A DNA stretch of 64,000 bases from Amphibalanus amphitrite. Lineage: Eukaryota > Arthropoda > Thecostraca > Balanomorpha > Balanidae. The position numbers and the translations under genes were made by a program. The notes beneath the pieces are model-generated. The model saw nothing but the letters and a program-made list of their open reading frames with translations, was not told the origin of the DNA and did no database searches. Positions 24,628 to 37,793 of the stretch are shown one piece after another. Position 1 is the first letter of the stretch; every line of letters starts with the position of its first letter. The DNA is taken from contig NW_024881865.1 of assembly GCF_019059575.1 (NCBI RefSeq), forward strand, positions 372,001-436,000. The letters run 5' to 3'.

Positions 24628-27030
24628 CTAAAAAGCAAGAAACACTATTTTGTTCAAATTCAGTATCTCAGTCAAATATCGAGCATGTTGAACCACACAT
24701 CATGTCTCAGTTGCTAACGATTCCATACACTTCGCAAAAACCATCCAAAACAACGACCCATGCCTAATAGCACTCACCGGCAAAAAGAAAGGATGCTCGA
24801 ATAAAAAGGAGGTACCTAGGTGTCTGAAATGAAACGTCAGTACGGTATCCCTTCTCACCTATAGATTACAAATCCATTGGGCCTCAACTTGAACTGGGGT
24901 AGGACTTCCGCTAGTGCTCCCGCTTGATGTTTACATGTGTACATTTGTCTCAAGATCGAGAAATTTTAGTTTCTGTCCTCTGTGCGGGCTAAGTTGGCAG
25001 TATGACGCCACATGCTTGCAAAGGATTTTACCGACTGAAAAAGGAATTTTTGAATGAAGGTTTAAATGAACGAAGGAGTGAATGAATGAATGAATGAATG
25101 AATGAATGAATGAATGAATGAATGAATGAAACTCAGCCGTATCTTTGAAAAAAGTGCGTATATATCTATTTTGATTGATAGTAACTAACTTATCTGTTGA
25201 TAATTGTACTTTTTAACTATCTGGTAGGTACCGCTTTTGGAGACAAGAAAGCAAAAACTATAAGTCAGTCTAAACTACAATCCTCGCTTCTCTCTTCACC
25301 AATAAAAACCATTTAGCCTTGGCTGGACAGCCATTGAGGTTAGTCGGCGTGTTTTCCACCGCTGCAGGTGTCGGCTGTGGCAGGACACCTGTCCGCCATG
25401 TCAGGTCGCCGGCCACATCTGCCGCCGCGCGGTGTCAGCCGACCGTCGCCATCCATCTGTCCCCAGCCCGCGGCTGCTGCTGGTGCTAAGTGGTCTAGTT
25501 CGCCGTCACCAGTGGCGTACTGAGGTCAGTGGACCATGCAGTTGGAGAGGCAGCTAGGATAATACAATTATATGTACAGGGGATGGTGGCTGGGGACTGG
25601 GAAAACGAAACTGGGAAATATCAGGGTAAATGGGTATAAACGTGTGTCACACAGTCATTGGGGTGTTAACGGATGCATCGGCTTTTATATTTCGCGGCTG
25701 TGCGTAGAATTGTCTGCTGATCGGTATAGGTGCCAGCAGGAAATAATTAGCCCATCACGAGTGTGCTTATTGCGTCAATGGCTGTCGTGACTCCCCAAAA
25801 ATTATGAGATAAAAACAATTTTGTGCGTCGAAGCAATGCTCAAAGACGGCTGCCATAGCGCGCACTCAAACAGCTGCGGGCCTCAAATCAATGCAACTAA
25901 CTACCGGGCTCATAAAGCTGACGGATGGCTGCATTCCTTTGATCAATACCGGGCCTAATTGGCCGGTGTCACGCCAGGCCGATGCAATGGCTGCAGCGTA
26001 CGGGTGGGCCGACACTCTGACCTCACACCTGCCCTCACGGTTGAGGGAAGGCTACTGGGTAGTGGGTGTGCCTTGGGTCACTGGGGTTCGTACCCGCCGG
26101 ATCGAACTTCATACGGTCTTATTATTTGTAAGTTATAGTCAGCCTGAACAATTTATGGCAGTGTAGGACATGATCAGATGGGGATGTCTCCGAGCCAGTG
26201 CTCAGGGTCTGTCAGATACTGGCGGTATAAGTTCCAGACATGGCATAATCAGACAGTGTTACCGGTATAACGATCCACCATTACCAACTAAAGGATGTTT
26301 GTTGTGTCTGACTGAGGCCGCATGCACACGGGCGAGTAGATACACCTACACCGATGCCCAGTAGTTATTAATGTCGACTGTTATTTGTTGGATGAACCCC
26401 TCCGACTATTCGGAGCTCCATAAACGAATACACCATTACGGGAGGTTTACTGACATACCAGCCGTAGCCTCCAAGCTGCTTTACCACAGAATTAGCTCCG
26501 ACCATTAGACCCGGCCGACCAACACAGAGTTGATATGGGGTCACCACTGGAGTAACATAGACACGCCCACATGACGCCACAGCAGTACTGTACGGTGCAT
26601 TAGAGCCCGAGAACTCCGGCGTAACAGACGGACAACCGCTGTACCGTGAGGTCTGTGGGTGGCCGTAAGAGACCTGTGCGGCGTCTGGGGTAGGAGAACC
26701 TTCTGAAGCTCTAGAAAGCCCACTGAGGCCCGTGGGAGACCCATGAGTACCGGAGTCCCACCAGTCCCACCGAGTCCACCTGACGTGTCGCCGTGAGCCC
26801 GACATGCCCTCAGTGACGCCGGCCGGTGACCGCAATGTATGTGTTTATGTGTGTGTCTGTCTGTGGGCGTGTCGCGCCGTGTGTGTGTCTACCAGTGGGC
26901 GTGTCGCGCCGTGTGCGGTCGCCGTCGGCTCTATGCCCCATTGGCCGTGTTTGCCGCCGCCGCGGCTGCTGTATGGAGTGTAGCCGTCGACGGCAGCGGC
27001 CGACTGTGTGCCGTGTAATGTGCATGGAGT
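24628..27030. other. No gene seen; contains a (GAAT)n microsatellite
   Basis: An AT-richer part (24628-25330) and a GC-rich part follow the LINE. A pure GAAT tetranucleotide array of about 13 units spans 25078-25131. A 21 bp stretch around GTGGGCGTGTCGCGCCGTGTG is duplicated near 26863 and 26895. No exon or RNA gene was recognised. Confidence 0.5.
25078..25131. repeat. (GAAT)n microsatellite
   Basis: About thirteen uninterrupted copies of GAAT/TGAA, preceded by a few imperfect units. Confidence 0.95.
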
Positions 27031-27033
27031 GTA

Positions 27034-27244
27034 CAGTCTGTCTTAAAAGTACCGCGCAAAGTGGCGGTGGATCCATCAAGCCTGACCGAGAAAGAGCCTG
27101 CTTTAATTTGAAAGTCACCGACCAATTGACCTAGGGAATGGACGAGGATGTCAATTGCTTCGGTGACCCAAATTTAGCAGGCCATTCCTCAGTCAGGCTC
27201 GATGGATCCACCGTCACTTTGCGCGTTACTTTTAAGACAGACTG
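27034..27244. mobile_element. TA-flanked palindromic MITE, copy 1
   Basis: The 211 bp unit has long inverted ends starting CAGTCTGTCTTAAAAGTAMC and is nearly palindromic over most of its length (arms meet near GGTCAATTGACC-like sequence around 27120). TA flanks both ends (27032-27033 and 27245-27246). TA target duplication points to the Tc1/mariner group. It has no coding capacity. Confidence 0.8.
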
Positions 27245-27246
27245 TA

Positions 27247-27457
27247 CAGTCTGTCTTAAAAGTACCGCGCATAGTGGCGGTGGATCCATCAAGCCTGACC
27301 GAGAAAGGATCTGCTTTAATTTGAAAGTCACCGACCAATTGACCTAGGGAATGGACGAGGATGTCAATTACTTCGGTGACCCAAATTTGGCAGGCCCTTC
27401 CTCAGTCAGGCTCGATGGATCCACCGTCACTTTGCGCGGTACTTTTAAGACAGACTG
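27247..27457. mobile_element. TA-flanked palindromic MITE, copy 2 in tandem
   Basis: This is a second 211 bp copy in the same orientation, differing from copy 1 at only a handful of positions. It starts immediately after a single TA shared with copy 1 (27245-27246) and ends at another TA (27458-27459). The pair forms a TA-element-TA-element-TA array. Confidence 0.8.
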
Positions 27458-27459
27458 TA

Positions 27460-30156
27460 CCCAGCGCCTTCCGGCTGTGTGCCGGTCACCGAGGCCGTCT
27501 CCACGGGCAGCCGGGCTCGGATCGATGACCGAGTGACCGGGCCGCCCCCGCCCCCGCCCGGCGCTCCCACACCTGTGCAGCGCCAATCCAATCCTAATCG
27601 ACCGCCAGCCCACCGCGCGAGGCCCGGCACATGGCCGCGACACAGCCGCACAAACACGGTATGAATAATGCCAGACGGCGGCGACGGCAAAGGAACGCCC
27701 AGGAAGAATATATCGGCGAGGAATAGCCGAGGACAAAAGGGATGGTATTGAGGAAATGGGTCAGCGAGACTAAAATAAGATGATTAATGCCAGCACAATG
27801 CAATAATGGGTCGCAAAGTATTTACAGTCCACCCGATCAATAGATAAGGGACCGTAAAAGTAAAATGAGACACATAAATATAAAATGAAAGAAGACGGTT
27901 ACGCGAAAGAGGCAAACCACATTCGCTCTAATTCGCTGTCAGGTTACAGTGCAACGATTTTTAAATAGTCAGTCAATTTTGGAACAGCTGGTAGTTTCCC
28001 TAGAGGCCTAGAATTTTAGATTTGTGGCAAGCTTTGCCAGGAATCGTCCGAGATATCCTGAGATATCCCGCCGAGTCGACTTTGACCAGTCGGCGTTGAC
28101 ACAAAGATAAATCGTTCATTGTGCTCGGAATGGATTGTGGAAGCACCAGAGGTCCACGACAATCACACACAGCGTGATGTGCAGTGTGCTCCGGTGCAGA
28201 GAGATGAACAAGGCCGACGGAAACGGCGCCGGAAATCCGATGGCACCGAGCACCGACCGGAGCCGGAACCGCGACCTGAAAGTGGCATGACCGGAGGTCT
28301 GGGAACGGCATGTCACCGACATGACCGACGCGAGGCCTAAAATTGGGCCTAGAATTGAACATGAGTATATGCCTAGAATTGACCTGGAGCTTGCCTCTGT
28401 AGCGCAAGTTCGCAACCCTACAACAACAGCGATCCAAGGGTTGCCTGTAAATGACCTGATGGTATAAGTCGTACCCGGCCTGACCTGACCTATGGCCAGC
28501 CCCCGGAGCCGGAAGGACCTCCGGCGCATCCGGGCGGTTCCGGAGCGCGTGTCTGTCTGACCCGAGACAGCGGGTCCTCGGTGCCGGACGCGACTCCGAT
28601 ACAGACCAGGGGGCACGCGCCGCCAACGTATAACGGCTCAATCCGCGGCCCCGACTTAGCCCGGGGCCGACGGATGTCCCCTTCCTGTATGATCGACCCA
28701 CGTGGTCCATCAGCCCTGTCTGAGGCGAAGGAGCGGCGGGAACCGTCGGTAACCGTCGGTAACCGCCGCCGGACGATAGTGGTTTACTGTGGGAACCAAC
28801 CGGTGTGTGGCGTCGAACCGTCTTCCGAGGACTTCGGTCGACGGCAGACAGACGGCTATGAACTCAAGTTCGATGGCAGTATCACACGCCGTGGGCGATG
28901 AGAAAAATGATAGCTGTGTGAATACAATGATACGCCTACTACCGGAAGGTATAATGATGCAACTGAATGACGCGAACGCTAACCTAATCGTGGCAGGCAA
29001 TCGTACGCAAACCTCACGATTGCATCTGAGTAGCGCTGCCGGCTGCGTTACGTTTCAATCGCGATTAAATCGGATCACGCCCGTTCGGCCGTTAATTACT
29101 GGACACCTGTACCCTGCAGTGTTGAGTTGACAGGCGCTCGATATATCATCGGTGACGGTGTTCGCCGGGTCGTGTTGTGACGTAAGTCGAGCAGCGGGTC
29201 GGTCCGCTCGATATAATGCCGGTCTATGAATTAGAACATCGCCGTGGCAATCGCAAGGAGGAGAGGGCGATCGGGACGAGATTAATTACCTGAATAATGA
29301 ATACGTATGTGTCACGGTCAAATTGCATGATTACAATTAAACAACATCACCGTTTTTTTGCACACATCACTACATTTTACACCCCTAAAATCTGCATTGC
29401 CTCATTTTTAATCGTGTCGCCGTACCATTGCGTTAAGTGCTGATATAACAGCAATAATCTGTCAATATTGAGGTGACCTCAAAACGTCATAAACGTGCGA
29501 CATGAGTGAACGCGAAAGTTGTGCGGTGCAAGCTGAGCAGTGAGCAAAGCCCCATGACCACAGCATGTTGATGTAGCAACACTAGAGGCCGTTTCTGCAT
29601 GGCTCAGCGGTACCCAACCGAACACAGGCCCGCACACGCTCTGTGCCTTACCACGGTTTCCTTGCATTGACGAGCGCAGGAAAACGGGAAAACAGACGGG
29701 GTCGGCGCGGTGGGGAGGAGAGCGGAACCAGTTCGTAGCGACGCTGCCCGGCTGGTCTGGTCTGGTCTGGTCCGTAGACCACGCGGTCCACGCTGCCAAG
29801 GCGTACTACGTTCTTAGTCCCCAGTCCGATCCTCACGCACACAGGCATCGGAGAGGCGTGTGGTAGTGAGCTCGGTTAACATAAACTTACGCAGCCGGAG
29901 CTTCCACTCAGAGCGGGAATGTTTAAAGTTCGAGCTGCAGAAAGCGACGGTAGACGGCAGTGCAGGACGAAGGGAGGACGTGCACTGCAGCTAATCGCTG
30001 CTGCACACTACTTCTGATCGAGCAATCAGACTCTGAACTTGCACGGTCCAAAATATCTCGGTCTAATGCAGTCTTCAAAAGCCAGTCTTTCTTGATGAAA
30101 AAGCAAAGACCTCGGTAAGAAATACGGTACAAGAAATTAGGTTCAATCCATCCTCA
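27460..30156. other. No gene recognised; intronic
   Basis: GC-rich sequence with several overlapping spurious frames (for example 28000-28710 minus). A TCTGG tetraplet is seen near 29756-29775. No bounded element or exon was found. Confidence 0.4.
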
Positions 30157-30158
30157 TA

Positions 30159-31153
30159 CCGGGCTTCTCAAAAAAGTTAGACGGATTTCTTTTGCGATTA
30201 GAGGACCCCTAACAACATTTAAGCAAAATCAATGCACACGGAAAAACGGAGAATTTTTAGTAGATTTATATGATACCATGGTTGTTGAGCTTAAAAAATG
30301 AAGCCGTGGTCTTACGAAGTAAAAGGAAAACTCGTGAAATTATGCTTTCGCAGACTAAGTCGGTCGGTTCGACACAACGGAAGATCCGCAAACACTTCAG
30401 GGCAAAGAGAGCACCATCTTGAAACAAAATTTTCCACATTTTTGACAAGTTTCTGGCTCGAGGAAATGTTAACAATAGGTTCACGCAATTCAAGGAACAC
30501 AGCGGCGGCCATAAACCCAATCAAAGGCTCACGGCGAACACCACTCGTGTGAGAGATGCGCTACTCAGACTGTCAATGGTCAGCGATATCGGGTGGCTCT
30601 GGCGACGTTTTGGAGGGTTCTGCAGTATCAGGATGAGCAGAGATCCGGAAACGCTTAAGATCCAATGGTTCCAGCAAGACGGTGTCACGCCAATACTGCT
30701 AAAGAAAACCGAGAGGGGCTGTGGGAGCGCTTTGGGCAGCGCGTGATCTCGAGGTTCGAGACACGCCCGTGGTCGGCGAATTCCCCGAACGTAACCCCAC
30801 CGGATTTTTTCCTATAGGACCACCTCAAGTCCCAGGTATACCGAAACCACCCTAAAAGTTCCGAAGATCATAAGGGTGCAGTGAAGTCAGCTGTGCGCCG
30901 TCTGCAGCTTTCCATGTGTCGTGCTGCAGCAGAGGTCGCGCTGCGCCGGGCTTAACTGTGCATCGAGCAAAAAGGGAGTCATCTCGAACATGACCTCGGC
31001 GTGGCTCAGAAAGGCGACTGCCGAGGGTCGAAATCCCCTCAAACGAAATGTCTTTGATGAGGCTTTCAGGTGATATCCAATTATTTTTTGTTGCACTTAT
31101 ACACCCTTAAATATATTAGTTATAAAATCGTCTAACTTTTTTGAGAAGCCCGG
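30159..31153 (+). mobile_element. Decayed mariner-like transposon
   Basis: The 995 bp element has perfect 25 bp inverted ends (CCGGGCTTCTCAAAAAAGTT plus five more bases) and TA flanks at 30157-30158 and 31154-31155, the signature of IS630-Tc1-mariner elements. Its body still reads, in pieces, as a transposase on the plus strand. Confidence 0.9.
30298..30960 (+). pseudogene. Mariner-like transposase, broken
   Basis: Pieces of a DDE-type transposase are spread over different frames: an N-terminal helix-turn-helix part (starting MKPWSYEVKGKLVKLCF at 30298), a middle part with WFQQDGVTP (about 30664-30690), the region of the second catalytic aspartate, and a downstream part with PNVTPPDFF and SQVYRNHP (about 30785-30860). 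Frameshifts, stops and an apparent internal deletion near 30580-30650 separate them. The unit cannot encode an active enzyme. The inverted ends are nonetheless intact, so it could in principle be mobilised by a related transposase. Confidence 0.8.
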
Positions 31154-31407
31154 TATTCCCTGGTCCAGTTCAGCACTGGAGGCTTGCAATGTGCCCCGTC
31201 CTGGCTCGGTTCAGTGTCCACCTTGCAGGTGCAGCCACTGGGATCATATCCTCATCCAGCAGGCCCAGACCCGCCCAGCAATGTCGTCCAGTCCATAGTT
31301 AGATCAAGCAGGTCCTCAAGTCATACCAGCCCGAGCTTTGCTGCGTCCTTACCTTAACCCTCAATTATCATCATACCTCCAGTTCAGAAAAAGGAGGCGG
31401 TTCTGGA

Positions 31408-33605
31408 CAGGGTTGTATACCAATCAAGTCGATTGAATTGATTGATTTGATTCAACGCGTATTTTGAGTTGATTGGATTGAGTCGATTGACTTTTCGAGA
31501 TGACTGGTTGACTGACTCGTTTGACTTTAGCGACTGGTTGACTGATTTGATTCCCGAAAATTAGAGTGACTCGTATGATTGAGTCGATTGAATGGAAAGT
31601 TGAAATAAGTTTTAGTTGACGAAAAATAATGACACCAATTGATGACATCAAAGATCACAAAACTACACTGAAAACTGCTTGTCATCACAACTGCAATATG
31701 GGGTAGATGGCCAAATAAAGAACAGGGCCTAAACATGAACAGCCAACTTTGACTTTCAACTGCAATAACTGCTCCAATCCTGTGATAGAACCTGGCGATG
31801 CACCTACCTACCTTTCTGCACTCAGCAGGAAACTTTTTTTTTAATCCAGATGATAAAGTGCAAGGCCCTATATACTAAAAAAGTGTGATTAATTACTAAT
31901 TCACATCTCCACATCTTGATCTCCTCAGAAACAACCCACTGAACTCTATAAATATCTGAAACCCCTACAAAAATAACTGAAACAAAAGCGCCGTTTTCGT
32001 CTCGCTAATTACGTTTACATTAATAGCTAATTTGCTGCATTGTTTAATTTGCAGCAGAACGTTTGTTGATCCTTTTCTCCTGAGAGCCTAGGCATAACAT
32101 ATTTAATATATTTCATTTTCCTTAAAATATTTTACCGAATATTATTAAGTGGTTTTATTTCAAATGAAATAATAATTAAAACGAAATTGGTGTTGTACAA
32201 CCGATTTATTTTATGATGATCTACCATACTACATGATAATCAATGACGTCATCTTACCAAAAAATCAAAAGACGTAGAATAAGGATTTATAAAAGCTTAG
32301 CATACTTCTTGGCAAAACGTTTTCTTTGTTTTTTTTTCGCAGTCGCACCAACGGCATTTAATTTTCCTTGTTCTTCTTCCTTTGTCCTTAACTTATCCTG
32401 TGGTTCCAGAGTCCCTGTCCTTTCCATTTCCTTTTAAATATATTTTTAATGCTCATCCCTATCCCCCAGTCCTAACAGTTTCAAATTATATTGCAATAAA
32501 ATGTTTTGAATTCTTCACATATAACCTATCTACCTTCGTTGGTACTGTTGGTAGCCAGTGACACATCTAGGCAGGTAAGTAGGTACCTACCTGCTTTCCT
32601 GCTGTCTTCATAAAGCATACCTAATGAAGTTGTCAAATTCAGGGGTGAAGCTTCCTATTCACTTGGTGGGGCGCCTGCCCCACCAACCTGCCATTTTGCC
32701 CCACCAATAAGCGTTTTGCCCCACCAACTTAAGCCGATTTGCAGGACTTTACTGCATAGCAAACCTATGTTTTTCGCATTGAGGAGCTTTGAAATGTCTG
32801 TGTAATGCAAAATATTATCTCTGTAATGAAAAGAATTTTTTGAATTTTTTGAATCATTGTTGAATTTTATCTAACTTAACAATCGGACATTGTAGGTTTG
32901 ACAACTTTTTGCCCCACCAACTTTCCTGGAAAAGCTCCACCCATGGTCAAATTTGTAGCACATTTTCAACACTTTCATATCAATATGGTGTCAGTGTGGC
33001 ATGTAACCTAGCTAGGTTCATTATGTTCAGGGTTCAATTCAGAAGAGCTCCGCATAACTCACATAAGAGACAGACGGGGGCTTTACATGGGGTAGATGGC
33101 CTGATGGCTTAGCTGGAATATGGCCAAAATTAAATTGACAACTTTTAGGTGAAAGGTGGTGATTTGGGTTAAGGGGCGTTTGTTGAAGTCAACTACTGGG
33201 TTATTTTGCACCCATTAAATGAAACTTCTGCTCCAATTCTACCCATTGAACCTCAATATCATGATCCACCTGTCCATCACTAGGTATCCTTCCTTATTAC
33301 AAAGAAACTTTGAATGGCATGGCAATTTATAATTTTAAATGACAATATTTTTGTTTCTTCTGTAGGTAGGTAGGTAGGTAGGTACACCAGACTGCTATGG
33401 ACACTTTTCCAAGTTGGTGGGGCAAAAAAACCTAATGTATATCTTGGTTTGAGTCGTTTGATTGAGTTGATTGATTCCTTTCATTGTCGCGTTTGAGTCG
33501 ATTGAATCAATTCCCGAAAACTGCTCTGACTTGATTGATTTGATTGGTTTCCCAAATTTGTCGTGATTGAATTGATTGCTATTGATTGAGTCGTATACAA
33601 CCCTG
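31408..33605. mobile_element. 2.2 kb non-autonomous hAT element
   Basis: Ends CAGGGTTGTATAC (left) and the same read inverted on the right are flanked by a perfect 8 bp duplication, GTTCTGGA (31400-31407 and 33606-33613). Both subterminal regions (31428-31600 and 33440-33600) are packed with GATTGA/AATCAA motifs, typical of hAT transposase binding regions. The interior is AT-rich and has no transposase frame. Repeats of GCCCCACCAA, in both orientations, occur near 32662-32730, 32911 and 33413, and a TAGG array at 33365-33383. Confidence 0.85.
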
Positions 33606-33613
33606 GTTCTGGA

Positions 33614-36475
33614 CAGCATTCCGAGTCGATACGACCCGCTCCGGGACAGTCCTGTTTCTCCAATCACCCGGCCCAGTTCGGTCCAATCAGTCTGTGCGCA
33701 CTAGCCCACACTGGACCTGACCTTGCCCAAATCGACAGCGAGCGCCGATTGAAGCCTCAATAATAGATTGACCGTTGCCGATGGACGAGCGATAGCGGAT
33801 ACCTGAAACCCGTCATCACCACTGGATTGGGCACAGATTACGCTTAAACCAGCGGTTTGGACGCATTTGTCGAGCAGGGACGTCCGACGCACTCAACCGA
33901 GCAGTCTGACGAAATAGCCCATTTTGCGGCGCGCAAACAGGTCCGACGAAATAACTGGTGCGGCATATTGTACCGTAGCAGGCTTCCTAGATGAGCCAGC
34001 CGGCGACTCATTTTCGCGGTTGGTTTTAATTATATTCCTAAGAACAATCTCAGGCATTTCAAGTTCGGGTGATTCAACAACTTTGCATCCGTGAGCAGCA
34101 CGATACCATGAGGAAAGTCCGAGAAAAGCATAAGGTCAACCTATATGTGCGGTTAACATGGCCTTTATCTTTTTGCATAGTTTGGCACCGGCCGCGTATG
34201 TCATCTCTAATTATTTTACAATTGATCATAGACGGTGAGAGGAACGAAATCGTGAGTGTTCACAAATAGTTCGAAAGTTTCCTCTCTTGCAACTGGCTAG
34301 GTAGCCTAAATATCATATTACCCAGATATATCTGATCGTCGTCTCTCAGCTGAGCTCTCATGCAATATCATCAGCCCCCTGGTGCAGGTCCGGTGGGCGA
34401 CCGGATCTGATGGGCGGTGGTCAGGCGGTGAAAGGTGGTCAGGTCACAGCCCCACCCCACCCCTTTCCTCCCCCGTCCCACTGTCAGGGGGCTGTGGCGT
34501 CCAGGGTATATAGTGACGTCAGTCAGAGAAGCCCCATAGGTGTCGTGTATGACGCGGGCGGGAAGGTCACCCTTGCTCTCCCCAGGGGACGGGGTGACCG
34601 GGGTATAATTCGGTGTAACACCGTTAGTGGCTGTGTGTGACGCAGAGCCCGGTGTGGTAACTGGCTGTGACTGACAGCCGCTGGCACCCAGCCCGGGCTG
34701 CCCGGGTTAGTCTGACCTGCCCGTCCTCTAGACCGGCATCAGTCAGCGCATTGACCTCTGTTACAGCACACTAAAAGCGCTGGGTAGACAGCTGCCCAAC
34801 AGCGCACACACATACGCACATGGTACGCGGAGTGCGTCACAGTCACCGTGACGTGTGACATGTCACGTGTGACGTGCTCTCGTTACTGCAGCGCGCGTCA
34901 CGGCGACCCAGATCGGAGGACACCGCCACGCATCCGGTATCCGGCGGAAACAGACGAGGAAACATCAGCGTGCCGAAGTCCGGATGGATGTAAGCGCGGT
35001 GTCATTAATAGAATATGCGACCGGGCGTAGGCAACTAATATGCGTGACTGGGACATCGGAGTCGGGACGGACTCGGAAATGACTGGCGACAGTTGTGATG
35101 CCAGTCTGTCAGATGATTTGTGACTCGGATGTGACAATCAATGAGGGACTGTGGGAGCTACTGATGTCGAATCTGCGACGGTCTTGATGTCAGCACTTAA
35201 ACAATCTGTCATACCTGGAGTGATTCGGAAAGTCTTGGTGAGTCTGTAACAGTCACGCTGACTTTGTGACAGTCATAATACCCGATCGTCTCTCAGCGTA
35301 ACCTGCAGGACCGTTATGTCAGGGAGTGACAGTGACGACGCGTCTGTGACAGTCTCGGCGCGGTGGCGGTGGCGGCGATAGGTGATGGGTGGGAAGACGG
35401 ACACCTGTGCTGCCCCCCCCCCCTCGGCCCTGCTGGTGGTCGGCAGACGAGACATTGGTTTCCGGCCACGTGGCGACCGCGAGTGCCGAGTCGGCATTGA
35501 GAACTCAAAGAAGACAGCTGAGTTAGCTTGGAGTCGGGCACCTGAGTCCGACTTCGATTCAAACCACTGTGTCGACCTCGAATCTGACAGCTGAGTCGTG
35601 TCCGCGTCGGACTCGAGTCACGCCCACGCCACTGTCATCCACAGCTGAGTCAATGTTGCTTTGGTCAGGTCACCGCCGCCCGTGCACCGGAGCAGCGGAG
35701 GGGTAACTGAGCGGCGGGCGCACAACCACAAACACACCACCCCACCATGCACCACGCCAGTCCGGCGTCTGCTGCACCCGGCGGTGAGGTCACTGCTTCA
35801 ATCCGGAACTTCTCCAGCACCGGCGACTCGCTGGAGACTGCAGTCAGCACTGTTGTGCTTGAGCATGCACCTAGCACGACCACCGTCTCACAGTTACGTC
35901 TCTGAAGAGATACACTGCCCTCGGTGTTCCGGTACAAAACTACGTCAACAGTGCGCGCCGAGTACGACTGCGACGAGACATTTCTGAGATAAACACCGGG
36001 CCCGTGACGAGTTGCAGTCAGAAAACCAGCCCGAAGTTCTCTAATGGTTTGTGTAAGGTGGCCGGAATTTTCGACCAGTTGCGACATTCCTGGGTAATAC
36101 GGTCACCCAGCCCACGCCAACTCTCATCCATGCCAGAGCAACGTTGCCTCGAGATGTGAAAAGAGCAGATGCAGAGACGGATATGCTTGATACCTACACC
36201 ATGGAAGTCCGGATGGATATAACTATTTGTTTTATTTTCCGCCGTCTGCAAATAACTGTCTCCGTCGTCGCAGGATGCGTGACGTAGGCTAACGCGGGGC
36301 GCAGGTCTGGTCCGCTGACCGCTGTGCAATGTGCAAGATGCAGAGTGCAGCGGCGGGCAGACTGAAGACTGATGAGTTGATGACGTCAGACTGCACCAAT
36401 AACAGACTGAGATTGAGACGGCCAGACCAGGACCAGGGCACTGACGTGACGAGAGGGAACGGCCAGTGACCGCAC
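33614..36475. other. No gene recognised; GTGAC-rich region
   Basis: Intronic on the gene model used. From about 34830 to 35360 the motif GTGAC/GTCAC is unusually dense, including GTGACATGTCAC (a perfect palindrome near 34856), CACGTG, and repeats of TGTGACAGTC near 35248, 35267 and 35347. A TATA-like GTATATAG precedes TGACGTCA near 34504-34520. No exon could be supported. Confidence 0.4.
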
Positions 36476-37793
36476 CGGTGCACTATGGTTGGAAACGGCC
36501 TCACGGATGGCCGGGGGTCAACGCGAAATTTTTTTTTTTTGCCCATAACTTGTTAATGCGTAGACCGACTGCGATGAAACTTCGCATAGGTATACCAGTG
36601 TCTTTCGTGCATCATACAGTAACTCAGAAATGACGAGGTCACGTCACGTCACGCGTGTGTGACGTCATCATTGCAAGCATGTTATAAGTCGCCTATGTCT
36701 TTCGTTATGTTATCGATATCGCGAGGCATTTTGAACATGTTTTGAATACTGCTATTACTGAATGGATATTGTTGTTATGCTTTAGGGCGAGAAATATCAA
36801 CGTAGTGACGCACAGTGTCTTACTATTGGTCATAAAGGGTCAAAAATTTGGAGAAAGAGTATTTATGATTTTTTTTAGATTGGGCAAAAAAGTAAGAAAT
36901 AAAATGACGATCAAATGACAAAACATGCGTCAGATTAACCCGGCAGTTGCTAGGGTATTTCCCCATCCGCCGTTTGCCGGGGGGGGGGGGGCGTTCAACG
37001 CCCCCAGCCGATAACTCGCGAACAAATAGGCGCGGCGAAACGCACGAGGCGCGGCAAACGAAAGAAGAACGCGACGAGACGATTCACATGAATACTTTAA
37101 AGCTGAATTTCGAGGTCACAGGTCGGGTCAAGGTCAGGTCAAACACTTGAAATCGGGCTTTCAGTAGCATGGACTTTAGAACCTCGCAATCGGTGCCTCG
37201 CGTTTCGCGTTTCGATTATATCGTCATCAGTTGGTCCTAAATAAATTCAGTCAGCAGTTGGTCCTAAACAATCTGTCACAACTGTCACAACCCTTCATAT
37301 AAGTGCTAAAAGAGGGTCAGATCAATGTAGGGGTCAGTCAAACATAGGCCACTGGCCAGGGTCAAAGTCAGGTCAATGAGGTAAGCACATAACCCCGAAA
37401 ATTAAAACTGGTACCTATTCGCAGCCCATGCATAAATAACACATGTTTTATGGGTACTTTTGGGCGTAGAACACGATGGTGACATTCATTTTATCATACG
37501 AGTACGTGGCTGGTTGAAAAAAGATCAATTTCAGAAATGCATGCGTCATGGTCGTGAAGTAGTCACGAGGAGAAATTGCCAACATTCAGTTCAAGATTTT
37601 GGAAAATGTAGAACGATGATCAAAAACCATAGATAGCCATTTGATTTGCCATGGTATTGGCAGTGTAATGGCGTTTACAGCATGTCTGTATGTCTGCTCT
37701 GTCGGTGGATATCCATATCCATACTCCAGGATATCCATACACGTTTGCACGATATCCATACTCCAGGTGCAGGGGCGAGCAGTTACTTCTTAC

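Noticed and set aside
26041..26110. tRNA-like GGTTCG stretch near 26085
   Set aside because: No cloverleaf, anticodon arm or acceptor pairing could be drawn around it.
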